Assembly: GCF_900101905.1 (NCBI RefSeq)
Contig: NZ_FNAJ01000010.1
Coordinates: forward strand, 124,001 to 188,000
Source of the DNA: Myxococcus virescens
GTDB taxonomy: Bacteria > Myxococcota > Myxococcia > Myxococcales > Myxococcaceae
Reading direction: 5' to 3'
DNA length: 64,000 nucleotides
The first letter of the stretch is position 1. Each line of letters starts with the position of its first letter. The position numbers were made by a program, and so were the translations under genes. This document shows, one piece after another, positions 53,229 to 61,807 of the stretch. The notes beneath the pieces are model-generated. The model saw only the letters and a list, made by a program, of their open reading frames with translations, had not been told where the DNA came from and did not search any database.

Positions 53229-53252
53229 CCCCGCTCCACCTCTGGAGCGGGG
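53229..53252. other. Perfect 10-bp hairpin in the spacer between helicase and small-protein genes
   Basis: CCCCGCTCCA (53229-53238) pairs perfectly with TGGAGCGGGG (53243-53252) around a four-base loop. On the minus strand it follows the helicase stop by about 105 bases. It could be a helicase terminator or a leader structure of the small-protein gene. Confidence 0.5.
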
Positions 53253-53253
53253 T

Positions 53254-53285
53254 GACAAAAATTGTGCACAGTTGCGACAAAATTG
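53254..53285. promoter_or_regulatory. Direct repeat GACAAAA(A)TTG, possible regulator site or promoter
   Basis: GACAAAAATTG at 53254-53264 recurs as GACAAAATTG at 53276-53285, 22 bases apart, about two helical turns. The patch is AT-rich in a GC-rich setting and lies upstream of the 59-residue protein gene. Confidence 0.35.
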
Positions 53286-53357
53286 GCCGGAAAGCCTCGC
53301 ATAGATTGCGTAGTGCCCCAGGGCGGGTCTGCCTTTACCCTGTTACAACCCGAGGTG

Positions 53358-55277
53358 TCAGGTGTCCTGGGCGTCAGGCCATTCCCAGGCGGAGCGGTAG
53401 CCGCCGTGGGTCTGGGTCCCCTCGACGAAGCGGGCATAGAAGGGGTGCCCGCTGAGCGTGGCGGAGTCGCCCACGACGAAGAGGTGACGGCGGGCGCGGG
53501 TGAGGGCCACGTTCATGCGGCGCAGGTCCGTGAGGAAGCCGAGCTGCCCCTCGCTGTTGGAGCGGGTGAGGGAGACGATGATGGCGTCCTTCTCCCGGCC
53601 CTGGAATGCGTCGACGGTGTCGACCTCCACCTCGGGGCTGAGCGCCTCGATGCGCTCGCGGAGCTGATGGGCCTGGGCGCTGTAGGGCGTAATCACCGCC
53701 AGCTCGCGGGGGGCCAGTCCGGCGGCGAGCAGGGCGCGCACGCGGGCTTCCACCAGTCCCGCCTCGCCGGGGTTGAAGAGGCTTCGCGTGGTGGGCTCGA
53801 CTTCCTCGTCGAAGCCCTTGCCCGCGGTGTCCAGGTAGAGCACGGGGGGCGCATCCACGTCCGCGCCGGGCGTGAGGACGGCGTCCAGCGTGCGGTCCGC
53901 GATGGAGGGATGGGCGCGAAGCTCGCCGCCGTACATCTCCCTTGAGGGGAAGTCCATGATGCGCGCGTTCATCCGGTACTGCTCGCGCAGCATGCGTTTG
54001 ACGCCGTCGCCGTGGTCCTTGAGCAGGCGCTCGAAGAGGCTCACGCCCAGGCCGGCCTTCGCGGCCTCCTGGGAGAGGACGGTGGGCGGTAGCTGCTGCG
54101 GGTCGCCAGCGAGGATGACGCGGGGCGCGCGGAGGAAGCCCAGCAGCGCCAGGGGCTCGGTGGCCTGGGTGGCTTCATCGAGCAGCGCCAGGTCGAATTG
54201 CTGCCCAGCGAGCACGCCGGAGTCGAGGCTGGAGAGCGTCACGCAGATGACGTCCGCGTTGGCGAGCACGGACTTCACGGCCTTTCGCTCCAGGGCGCGG
54301 GCCTCGTCGAGCATGCCCTTGGCTTCGGTGGTGGACGCGCGGGCGTTGGCGAAGCGCTCGCGGCTGCGGCCCTGGCTTCGCTGGCGGCGCGCGTAGCCCA
54401 GCAGGGAGAAGGCCTCGTCGAAGAGGTCGCGGGAGACGGCGCGGTCCGGGTGGGACTCCACGACGATGTCCAGGGTGTGCTCCTGGAGCCGGGCGGCCAC
54501 TCGAGCGGGGTGGCCCACGCGGATGGCGCGCAGGCCCTTGTCCAGGCACAGGTCCAGCAGGTGGTCCACGGCGGCGTTGCTGGCGGCGGTGCAGAGCAGG
54601 CGCTTTCCGTCCGCCACGGCCTGGGCGGCGACCTCGGCCAGCACGGTGGACTTGCCGGTGCCCGGGGGGCCGTGGACCAGGAAGAAGTCCTCGGCGGCGA
54701 GCGCGCGGGCGGTGGCGTCCTGCTGTTCAGGGTTGAGGGGGCGGGTGGGCTCGAACTCGCGGGGCTTGTCGAAGCGGGGCGGCTCGTTGCCCAGGACGAC
54801 CTCGCGCTTGTGCCGCTCGGCGCCCTTGTCCAGGGCCTTGATGCGCTGGAGGCCGGCGCGCAGCCGGTCATAGGTGACGTCGTTGGGGACGACGTCCAGG
54901 CGCAAGAGGCCCTCGTGGACGTAGGGCGGCGGGGAGCGGTCGAAGGCGAGCTGGATGCGCGTGGCGGTGGCGCGGGAGATGAGCGCGCGGGCAGGCTCCT
55001 TCACCTCCGCGCGGCGGGGCAGCACGGCCACCAGGTCGCCGTTGTGCAGGCGGGTGGGCAGGGGGCGGCGGTCCGCGCGGCCCAGGGTGACGAGGAAGCG
55101 GCCTCCCAGGCCGACCTCCTCCTCGATGGACTCCAGGTCCAGGACGGACAGCCCGTGCTCCTCCCGCTCATGCAGCGTGAGGCTCTGGGCGAGCGCGGCC
55201 AGGCGGGCTTTCTCGGCCTCGCGTTCCTGGGCGAGGAGCGAGCCGAGCTGGTCGAAGAAGGAGACGTCACGGGCCAT
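53358..55277 (-). CDS. SF1B helicase of the IGHMBP2/SMUBP-2 type
   Basis: This 639-residue ATP-dependent helicase is related to the SMUBP-2/Upf1-like superfamily 1B. An N-terminal barrel-like domain is followed by motif I GPPGTGKST (203-211), Q-motif-like LNPEQQDA, motif II LLDEATQ, motif III GDPQQLPPT, EQYRMN (motif IV region), VDTVDAFQGREKDAIIVSLTRSN (motif V) and NVALTRARRHLFVVGD (motif VI). The ATG at 55277 is used. It is divergent from the GyrB-like gene with 102 bases between starts. The nucleic acid target is unknown. Confidence 0.92.
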   Translation of the reverse strand: MARDVSFFDQLGSLLAQEREAEKARLAALAQSLTLHEREEHGLSVLDLESIEEEVGLGGRFLVTLGRADRRPLPTRLHNGDLVAVLPRRAEVKEPARALISRATATRIQLAFDRSPPPYVHEGLLRLDVVPNDVTYDRLRAGLQRIKALDKGAERHKREVVLGNEPPRFDKPREFEPTRPLNPEQQDATARALAAEDFFLVHGPPGTGKSTVLAEVAAQAVADGKRLLCTAASNAAVDHLLDLCLDKGLRAIRVGHPARVAARLQEHTLDIVVESHPDRAVSRDLFDEAFSLLGYARRQRSQGRSRERFANARASTTEAKGMLDEARALERKAVKSVLANADVICVTLSSLDSGVLAGQQFDLALLDEATQATEPLALLGFLRAPRVILAGDPQQLPPTVLSQEAAKAGLGVSLFERLLKDHGDGVKRMLREQYRMNARIMDFPSREMYGGELRAHPSIADRTLDAVLTPGADVDAPPVLYLDTAGKGFDEEVEPTTRSLFNPGEAGLVEARVRALLAAGLAPRELAVITPYSAQAHQLRERIEALSPEVEVDTVDAFQGREKDAIIVSLTRSNSEGQLGFLTDLRRMNVALTRARRHLFVVGDSATLSGHPFYARFVEGTQTHGGYRSAWEWPDAQDT

Positions 55278-55379
55278 GGGCTTGTCATGCCACTGGGGCG
55301 GGGCCAGGGCCAGTGGGACGGACGTCCGCGTGTTCTGGCGTGCGAGAGGGAGCCTGAAGGCTGGGGGTAGAATGACGGG

Positions 55380-56456
55380 ATGCATCTGTCTGGGGGCATT
55401 GTCGAAAACGTGCGCAAGCGCCCCGGCATGTACTGCGGTGACGTTGGCGAGTACGGGCTGCACCACCTCGTCTATTTCCTCCTGGACGTCGCCTACGAAG
55501 AAGCTCGCCGTGGGGAGTGCAGGGACGTGGTGTTGGAGGTGGGAGGGGATGGTTCCATCGCGCTCTTCTGCACCAGTCGCACCGTCACCGCCGAGAACTT
55601 GGTCAGAGTGGTGACGGGAGCGGGCTTCTTGGGGCAGCCGCCGGGTGATGGCTGGGGCTGGGACAGCATGCTGGTTGTGTCCCTGGGATTGTCTTCCCGC
55701 TACCAGGTGGACATCTGGGCGGACGGGCGGCAGTGGCGGTTGATGGGCGAGCACGGCCATCCCCAGGGAGAGGGGGCGGCGGTGACGCCGATGGAGCCAA
55801 TGCCTGTCTCCGCGGAGCGAGGGGTACGCGTCCACTTCGTTCCGGACGCGACCATCTTCGAGGTGCTCGCCTTCGACAGGGCTCGCCTTTCCCGTCGCTG
55901 TAACGAGCTGGCGGCGCTCGCTCCCGGGCTGCGCGTCAGTTTCGCCGACCTCCAGCGGGGAGAGCGCACGCTGTGGCATCTGCCCGGTGGCGTGGCGCAG
56001 TGGGCTCACGTCCTCACACAGGCTCGGCCCCATCTCCACCCCGAGCCGATCGCCTTCGACTTCACGTGGGACGGACTGCGCATCCAGTGTGCATTGCAGT
56101 GGTGCGAAGACGCGGACAGCACGTTGCTGTCGTTCGCCAATACCGTGCGGACCGTGCGGCATGGCGCACACGTGAAGGGGGTCACCCAGGCGCTCCGGGG
56201 GGCATTAGCGAAGCTCTCAGGTGAGACGCGGGGCGCATTCCCCTGGGATCGGGTGGCCCAGGGACTGACGGCCATCGTCGCCGTGAGTGGACCCCGGAGG
56301 CAGATGGCGTTCGCGGGCCCTACCAAGGAGTTGCTGGCCATCCCTGGCCTGGAGGCGGCCATCCGCAAGCAGCTCCAGCCCCTGTTCATCGAGCTCCTTC
56401 GCGAGCACCCGGTGACGCCGGCACTCCTGGCACGGCGTACGAGCGGCTCGCGGTAG
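55380..56456 (+). CDS. GyrB/ParE-like protein with degenerate ATP site and no TOPRIM
   Basis: This 358-residue protein aligns by eye with the first half of DNA gyrase B. It has VRKRPGMYCGD (11-21), GLHHLVYFLLD, then a transducer-like domain with QWCEDADSTLLSFANTVRT, GAHVKGVTQAL and QGLTAIVAVS, ending near the PTK (QTK-loop) position. But the catalytic Glu (E42 in E. coli) aligns with Phe33, the Mg-binding Asn46 with Val37, and the DDGRG motif with CTSRT. The TOPRIM half is missing. It is therefore probably a non-hydrolysing paralogue that binds a partner or DNA. It is divergent from the SF1 helicase. Confidence 0.8.
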   Translation: MHLSGGIVENVRKRPGMYCGDVGEYGLHHLVYFLLDVAYEEARRGECRDVVLEVGGDGSIALFCTSRTVTAENLVRVVTGAGFLGQPPGDGWGWDSMLVVSLGLSSRYQVDIWADGRQWRLMGEHGHPQGEGAAVTPMEPMPVSAERGVRVHFVPDATIFEVLAFDRARLSRRCNELAALAPGLRVSFADLQRGERTLWHLPGGVAQWAHVLTQARPHLHPEPIAFDFTWDGLRIQCALQWCEDADSTLLSFANTVRTVRHGAHVKGVTQALRGALAKLSGETRGAFPWDRVAQGLTAIVAVSGPRRQMAFAGPTKELLAIPGLEAAIRKQLQPLFIELLREHPVTPALLARRTSGSR

Positions 56457-56471
56457 CCCTCCAGAAACAGT

Positions 56472-56508
56472 CCGGGCCGGCACTCCCGCGAAGGGAACAC
56501 CGGCCCGG
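56472..56508. terminator. Bidirectional terminator hairpin between GyrB-like gene and subtilase gene
   Basis: CCGGGCCGG (56472-56480) pairs perfectly with CCGGCCCGG (56500-56508). An inner TCCC/GGGA stem is also possible. It lies between two convergent stops. Confidence 0.65.
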
Positions 56509-56535
56509 CGCCTGCGTCAGCTCAACCCTGGCCTG

Positions 56536-58842
56536 CTAGATCTTGCCGCCGCTCACGACCAGCGCGTAGGTCGCGTCCAGCACGCGCGTCGCCAGATTCG
56601 TGTCCTCGATGATTTCGTCACCAATCACCTCCACGGTCCACGTGCCGGCGGCGGGGTTGGCGAGGAACACGTTCTCCACCGTATCCACCTTGTTCGACAC
56701 GCCGCCCGCCGTGGAGACGTTGCTCGCCGTCAGGCCGTTGTTGCCCCAGTAGACGACGCCGGTGGGGGACGTCACGCGCAGCGACAGGTCGTTGATGCGG
56801 GCGTGCGCCGCGCCCACCGTGCCGGCGGGGTCGGTGTAGACCATGGTGACGTTGAGCTCCGTCTCCCCGGGAGCCACGGTGACGTTGTACGTGTTCGTGC
56901 CGAGCGGGAGCAGGGTGTCCGTCTCGTTGATGATGCTCGTCACGGCGGCGCGGTCATACAGGCGCTTCACGTCCGCGGTACCCCAGCCCTGCCGCGCGCG
57001 CGTCAGGTCGCCGTTGGAGCCACCCGCGAGCCAGTTGTAGCGATGCGCCATGTTGATCATCAGCGCCTTCGCCGTGGCCATCTTCGGGCGGCTGTCGAAC
57101 ACGTCCGCGCCACCGCCGAAGCCCGCCCAGACGCCCTCGTGCCACATCTGGAACAGCAGGCCGAAGTGTCCCGCCGTCTGCGGCGTGGCCGCGCTGGTGC
57201 CGCCGAAGTTGGTGTAGGACGTGTTGCTGGTGTTCGACGCGGAGCGGATGAGGTCGTAGTAGTACGACAGGTCCGGCTTGAGGCGGCCGTCCGCCGCCGG
57301 GCCCACGCTGGCGCCGCCGTTCCACCGGTCATCCCCGCGGCTGGCGTTGTCGTAGTGGTACATGCCACCCACGGACACGATGTTCTTCGCCCACGCCTGT
57401 GGCCGCGAGTTCTGGTTGCCGGTGTTGCTCTGAGACTGCGTGCTGAGGATGGGGTACTGGAACAGGTAGTCATCCACCTCCGCGGAGATGGTGGTGTAGC
57501 CGGTCACCTGCGCACTGCCCACGCTGGACGTCTGGAACACGGCGCGGTACGGCCCGGCCGGGTCGATGAGCTCCCGGTTGATGTCGTAGCGGGACTTGGC
57601 GCCGCCGAACTGGGAGGACTCGTTGTAGCGATAGAAGATGCCCTGTCCGGAGGGGACCAGTCCGCGCGCGTTCCCGTCCACGCCTTGGGCGAAGTTGATG
57701 CTGTAGCAGGCGGTGCCGTGGAAGCTGCCCGTGGTGGACGTGCTGTGGATGAGGGGAGGCGTCGCCCACTCCTGGTGCGTGGTGCGCAGCTCCGTGTCGA
57801 AGATTTCGCCGCGGACGCCCTGTCCGGTGAAGCCCTCCAGGCCTTCGATGTAGGTCGCGCCGCCCACCTGGCGGACGTTGTTGTTGTCGAGCTCACCCGG
57901 ACCGCCCCAGCGGTCGACGTACTGCACGGCGTTGGAGCGAATCAGCCGCTCCAACTGGGACTGGGTGAGCGTGGCCTCCACGCGCAGGCCGCCCGCCTCG
58001 ATGAGCTCCACCGTGCCGCCCAGCGTGCGGACCAGCGAGGCGACCTCGCCCTGTCGCGCCGCGCCGCGCTCGCCCACCATGATGGAGTAGCGCTGTGGCT
58101 CCAGCTTCAGCGCGCGGCCCTGGAGGGACTCGCGCAGCACGCCTTCCACCCGGTACTCCGGATGGTACGCGCCCACCCAGCGGACATAGGGCAGCCCGGC
58201 AACGCGCTTGTGGGTGCTGGCGTTCATCTCCACGAGGAAGGTGTGGTCCGTGAGGAAGCGCAGCACCTTGCCTCCCGCGGCCTTGATGGCGTCGCGGTAC
58301 TCCGGCAGGGGCGTGGCGTGGAACTGCACCAGGTGCAGGGTGTTGCTTGCGTCCGCGGTGAGCACGCCCGCGACCAGGGGCTGTGCGCCCTTCAGCGGGT
58401 CGAAGCGCGCGTGCTCCAGCCGCACCAGGTACTCGGTCGGCTGCACGCGGCCCAGCAACGCCACGCCGCCCTGGCTGTAGGCGAAGAAGTCCTGGCGGCG
58501 GCCGTCCGCCGTCTCTTCCTGCCAGGTGTGGAGCTGCACCGACGCACGCGGCACGTCGAGCGTCTTCAGCGCATGGATGGGCTGGGCCGTCCGGTGGAAG
58601 ACATGCCCGGCACCCGTGGCAAGGGCATACGTGCCGCTTGCCGCGCGGTCGATGCCCGTGGCGAGGCGCGCCTTGTCGACCTCGGCACCCGTGAGGACCC
58701 GGGCGGGGCCCAGCGCCGCAGTGCTCCGGATGATGCCGGGGCGCAGGTCTGGCGTGTTCGCGGCAAGCGCCGTGACTGGCGCGGACAAGCCCCAACCGAG
58801 GGCCAGGAGGGACAGCGGGGACAACGAGGACGGCATACGCAT
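56536..58842 (-). CDS. Secreted subtilisin-like serine protease (S8)
   Basis: This 768-residue protease has a signal peptide (SLLALGWGLSAPVTALA) and a long pro-region of about 300 residues. The catalytic triad is Asp349 (GEIFDTEL), His375 (FHGTACYS) and Ser550 (GGTSAATPQTAG). The end is a P-domain-like beta module (LNVTMVYTDPAGT, GTWTVEVIGDEI). The ATG at 58842 has GGAGA upstream. It probably degrades external proteins, consistent with a predatory lifestyle. It is divergent from the RNA-repair-like pair. Confidence 0.92.
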   Translation of the reverse strand: MRMPSSLSPLSLLALGWGLSAPVTALAANTPDLRPGIIRSTAALGPARVLTGAEVDKARLATGIDRAASGTYALATGAGHVFHRTAQPIHALKTLDVPRASVQLHTWQEETADGRRQDFFAYSQGGVALLGRVQPTEYLVRLEHARFDPLKGAQPLVAGVLTADASNTLHLVQFHATPLPEYRDAIKAAGGKVLRFLTDHTFLVEMNASTHKRVAGLPYVRWVGAYHPEYRVEGVLRESLQGRALKLEPQRYSIMVGERGAARQGEVASLVRTLGGTVELIEAGGLRVEATLTQSQLERLIRSNAVQYVDRWGGPGELDNNNVRQVGGATYIEGLEGFTGQGVRGEIFDTELRTTHQEWATPPLIHSTSTTGSFHGTACYSINFAQGVDGNARGLVPSGQGIFYRYNESSQFGGAKSRYDINRELIDPAGPYRAVFQTSSVGSAQVTGYTTISAEVDDYLFQYPILSTQSQSNTGNQNSRPQAWAKNIVSVGGMYHYDNASRGDDRWNGGASVGPAADGRLKPDLSYYYDLIRSASNTSNTSYTNFGGTSAATPQTAGHFGLLFQMWHEGVWAGFGGGADVFDSRPKMATAKALMINMAHRYNWLAGGSNGDLTRARQGWGTADVKRLYDRAAVTSIINETDTLLPLGTNTYNVTVAPGETELNVTMVYTDPAGTVGAAHARINDLSLRVTSPTGVVYWGNNGLTASNVSTAGGVSNKVDTVENVFLANPAAGTWTVEVIGDEIIEDTNLATRVLDATYALVVSGGKI

Positions 58843-59022
58843 GGCGGGTCTCCTTGAGAGGGACTTCCGTGCTGCACGACGCTTGAATCCTCGAAAAACG
58901 AGACGTGCTTGTTAGTCTGCTTAAGCCGAGTGTGTCAATGCATGCCCAAGTCTGGGAATTCATTGGAATGACAGGCATGCGTGGCGTTTGGGTGACACTG
59001 CGGACGCGACAGATGTGTCGGG

Positions 59023-59052
59023 TTGACTGTCTTTTTCGCGTGGCAGCGTTAT
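59023..59052 (+). promoter_or_regulatory. Candidate sigma-70-type promoter for the kinase-Thg1 pair
   Basis: TTGACT (59023-59028) and CGTTAT (59047-59052) are 18 bases apart, about 55 bases before the kinase start. The -10 match is partial, so this is tentative. Confidence 0.3.
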
Positions 59053-59107
59053 TGCCTGGGCCGTCACTGTCAGGCCCTCTCACGCAGAGGCGTCCGGAGC
59101 CGCCGTC

Positions 59108-59578
59108 ATGGAGCTGGTTCTCTTCGTTGGCTTGCAGGGCTCGGGCAAGAGCAGCCTCTACCGGCAGCGTTTCGCGGCCACGCACGTGCACGTCAGCAAG
59201 GACCTGTGGCCTCACGCCGTTCGCAAGGAGGCCCGCCAGCGCCGCTACATCGCCGAGGCGCTGGCTGCGGGCCGTCCGGTGGTGGTGGACAACACCAATC
59301 CCTCCGCGGACGTGCGCGCGCCACTCATCGCCCTGGGGCGCGAGTACCAGGCTCGAATCATTGGCTACTACTTCGCGTCGAAGCTGGAGGACTGCCTGGC
59401 GCGCAATGCCTTGCGTGAAGGGCGCGCCCGGGTGCCGGAGGTGGCGTTGCGTGCCACCGTGAAGCAGCTCGAACGGCCCCGGCTCGCGGAGGGCTTCGAC
59501 GCACTGTTCTACGTGACGCTGGACGCCGACGGTGGCATTCGCGTCCAACCCTGGATGGAGGAACCCGATGGACCCTGA
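59108..59578 (+). CDS. P-loop kinase related to polynucleotide 5'-kinase
   Basis: This 156-residue protein has Walker A GLQGSGKS (8-15), SKDLWPHAV where T4 polynucleotide kinase has its catalytic Asp/Arg helix, VVVDNTNPSADVR, and ARNALREGRARVP in the lid region. The order and spacing match the kinase half of T4 Pnkp, so it probably phosphorylates 5'-OH nucleic acid ends. Its end overlaps the Thg1-like gene start by 11 bases, implying coupled translation. Other AAA_33 kinases with small substrates are possible. Confidence 0.75.
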   Translation: MELVLFVGLQGSGKSSLYRQRFAATHVHVSKDLWPHAVRKEARQRRYIAEALAAGRPVVVDNTNPSADVRAPLIALGREYQARIIGYYFASKLEDCLARNALREGRARVPEVALRATVKQLERPRLAEGFDALFYVTLDADGGIRVQPWMEEPDGP

Positions 59579-60335
59579 GGAACTGGCGGCGCGAGCAAGA
59601 CAGGGCGAGGTGTTCCACGACCAGCGCATGCTGCCGGGCGCCTGGGTGGTGCTGCGCGTGGATGGGCGGGGCTTCTCGCGCTTCACCGAGGCCCGCTACG
59701 AGAAGCCCTTCGACCCGGTGTTCCACCAGTTCATGGTGCGCACCGCCAGCGTGATGCTGGAGGAACTCCAAGGCGTCTACGCGTACACGCAGAGCGACGA
59801 AATCTCCGTGCTCTTCCGGCCGGACTGGGCGCTCTTCGACCGCTCCGTCGAGAAGGTGGTGTCGCTGGCGGCGGGCCTGGCCAGCGCCACCTTCACGCAC
59901 GCCGCGGGTGTCCCGGCGGTGTTCGACGGCCGTGCATGGCTGGGCGCCTCGGAGCGCGCGGTGCTGGACTACTTCCTCTGGCGACAGGCGGACGGCAGCC
60001 GGTGTTCGCTGCATGGCTGGTGCTACTGGACGCTGCGCAAGGAGGGCCGGAGCGCGGCGCAGGCCACCCGTGAGCTGGACGGCAAGCCCGTGAGCTACAA
60101 GAACGAGCTGCTCTTCCAGCGAGGCATCAACTTCAACGACGTGCCCCTGTGGCAACGGCGTGGAAGCGGGGTGTGGTGGGAGGCGTACCAGAAGGAGGGC
60201 GTGGACCCACGGGATGGCCGGCGGACCCAGACACTCCGGCGGCGGCTCAAGGTCGACTCCGAGCTGCCGATGAAGGAGGCCTACGAGCACCTGGTGCGGG
60301 GCCTGCTCGCGGCGCCCGGGGCCGAGGCGGACTGA
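59568..60335 (+). CDS. Thg1-like 3'-5' RNA polymerase (TLP family)
   Basis: This 255-residue protein matches the tRNA-His guanylyltransferase family, which adds nucleotides to RNA 5' ends. The metal-binding Asp is in VDGRGFSRF (D32), and TQSDEISVLF carries D77/E78. HGWCYWTLRKEGRSA and YKNELLFQRGINFNDVP are also conserved. Bacterial members (TLPs), including one studied in Myxococcus xanthus, repair tRNA 5' ends. The ATG at 59568 has GGAGGA upstream and overlaps the kinase gene. Kinase plus TLP suggest a 5'-end repair pathway. Confidence 0.9.
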   Translation: MDPEELAARARQGEVFHDQRMLPGAWVVLRVDGRGFSRFTEARYEKPFDPVFHQFMVRTASVMLEELQGVYAYTQSDEISVLFRPDWALFDRSVEKVVSLAAGLASATFTHAAGVPAVFDGRAWLGASERAVLDYFLWRQADGSRCSLHGWCYWTLRKEGRSAAQATRELDGKPVSYKNELLFQRGINFNDVPLWQRRGSGVWWEAYQKEGVDPRDGRRTQTLRRRLKVDSELPMKEAYEHLVRGLLAAPGAEAD

Positions 60336-60347
60336 TGCCCAGGGGCG

Positions 60348-61208
60348 TCAGCCCGCGGTGTCCGGGCCTCCGTTGAGGGGCAGCACCTTCCACAGCCGGG
60401 GCTTGTCGTATTGGGGCGGAATCATGCCCAGCGGCCAGCCCTGGGCGGTGACCTCCGCGTACTGGTAGCTGCGTCCGGCGTAGCGCAGCGCCGTGCCCTT
60501 GCCGGGCAGCCCCACGCCCACCGCCGCGTGGGACAGCGGGTCGGAGTACAGCACCACCGCGTCGACTCCCGCCTGCCGCAGCAGCATCACCGCGAGCACC
60601 GCCTTGGAGTCGCAGTCGCCGCGATTCTCGGCGGGGACCAGCGCCGGCGGGACGATGCCGAAGGCCTCGTGCTCCGGCAGTTCGTAGTCGATGCGCTGCA
60701 CGAAGCCGAGGATGAGCTGCGTGGCCTGCGCGGCGTCCAGCCTCCGCTCGCGGATGGAGGCGACGAAGGCGTCACCCAGCCTCCGCACGGGCTCGGCGTT
60801 GGTGCGCATCAATTCCTCGTAGATGCAGCGCATGTCGGCGCTACAGCCGGGCGGTGCGTTGAACGAGAAGCGCTCCCTGCCCAGTGAGCGGTAGTGCAGC
60901 TGGCGGCCCAGCGCCGCGTGTTCGTCCGCCAGCGTCTGGGCCAGCGCCGTCCCCAGGCCGTAGGAGACGTGGTGCTCGGGGGGCTGGATGTTGTCCGCTC
61001 GCCAGTCGTAATCACGAGCCCGCTGCGGTGAGGTGCCCGGCGGGAGCAGCACCAGTCCCAAATCCACCGCGCGGGCGCCGCTGGGATGGCCGGGCTCCGG
61101 TGGCGCGATGTCCATGCCCGCCAGGTGGCCCAGCGTGCCCAGGCCGCAGCAGCAGAAGCAGCTGGCGAGGCCCACCACGCCGAGCATCCACTTGAAGAAC
61201 GTCTTCAC
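60348..61208 (-). CDS. Transglutaminase-like protein with N-terminal membrane anchor
   Basis: This 286-residue protein has one hydrophobic N-terminal helix with a Cys cluster (ASCFCCCGLG). The soluble part has the transglutaminase-like catalytic motif NRGDCDSKAVLAVMLL (Cys199) and the His in PLSHAAVGV (His227). It is probably a periplasmic protease or cross-linking enzyme. It starts inside the DUF350 gene stop (ATGA overlap), so the two are translationally coupled. The gene order from 62.7 kb leftward suggests a four-gene run. Confidence 0.8.
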   Translation of the reverse strand: MKTFFKWMLGVVGLASCFCCCGLGTLGHLAGMDIAPPEPGHPSGARAVDLGLVLLPPGTSPQRARDYDWRADNIQPPEHHVSYGLGTALAQTLADEHAALGRQLHYRSLGRERFSFNAPPGCSADMRCIYEELMRTNAEPVRRLGDAFVASIRERRLDAAQATQLILGFVQRIDYELPEHEAFGIVPPALVPAENRGDCDSKAVLAVMLLRQAGVDAVVLYSDPLSHAAVGVGLPGKGTALRYAGRSYQYAEVTAQGWPLGMIPPQYDKPRLWKVLPLNGGPDTAG

Positions 61209-61795
61209 GCGGGCGCGCGCAGCGTCCCTTCAGGGAGCTGGGGGAAGGGGATGAGCCCGTTGAGCGCCGCCTGGAGACCCGGGGCGGTCAGCAGCGCCAG
61301 CACCAGCAGGATGGCGGAGAGGATGAGCGCCGCCGCGACGTTGCCCTTGCGCACCTCCGCCAGCTCGTCGATGCCCGGCGTCATCCGGTCGAACAGCAGC
61401 ACGCCCGTGCCGAGCACCGTGACGCCCACGCCCAGTGACAGCCCGACGTGCAGGACGGCCACCGCGACCAGCCGGCCCACGACCAGCAGGTGCAGGGGCG
61501 GATTCTGCACGGTGAGGTCCAGCGCGTCCGACGTGGCCTGCACCGCGTGCTGTACCAGCACGCCCAGCGACACCAGGCTGGCGGCGTGGACGAGGCAGGC
61601 GGCGACGTTGCCCTGGCGCAGCTCCTCCACGGGGTTGGCGCCGAGGATGCGGCTCAGTCCACGCAGCGCGAGCCAGATGCCCAGCGCGGCGACGAGGCCG
61701 CCGAACACCACCTTGATGAGACCGACGAATAGCAGGACGAGGTCCATGACGAACGAGGCGAGCCGGGCGCCCTGGATGAGCGCCCGGCCACGCAT
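61205..61795 (-). CDS. DUF350-family membrane protein (YjfL-like)
   Basis: This 196-residue protein has about five to six membrane helices and two copies of a polar GN-containing helix motif (RQGNVAACLVHAASL and RKGNVAAALILSAIL), as in the DUF350/UPF0719 family. It starts 12 bases after the CAP lipoprotein stop; ATG 61795 is used, ATG 61747 is also possible. It overlaps the transglutaminase-like gene by four bases. DUF350 genes are often near transglutaminase-like or polyamine genes, but the role is unknown. Confidence 0.82.
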   Translation of the reverse strand: MRGRALIQGARLASFVMDLVLLFVGLIKVVFGGLVAALGIWLALRGLSRILGANPVEELRQGNVAACLVHAASLVSLGVLVQHAVQATSDALDLTVQNPPLHLLVVGRLVAVAVLHVGLSLGVGVTVLGTGVLLFDRMTPGIDELAEVRKGNVAAALILSAILLVLALLTAPGLQAALNGLIPFPQLPEGTLRAPA

Positions 61796-61807
61796 TCTAG
61801 CCCGGTG

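Noticed and set aside
56803..58857. 684-codon plus-strand frame opposite the subtilase
   Set aside because: The minus-strand protease has a complete catalytic triad; the plus frame is a compositional shadow.
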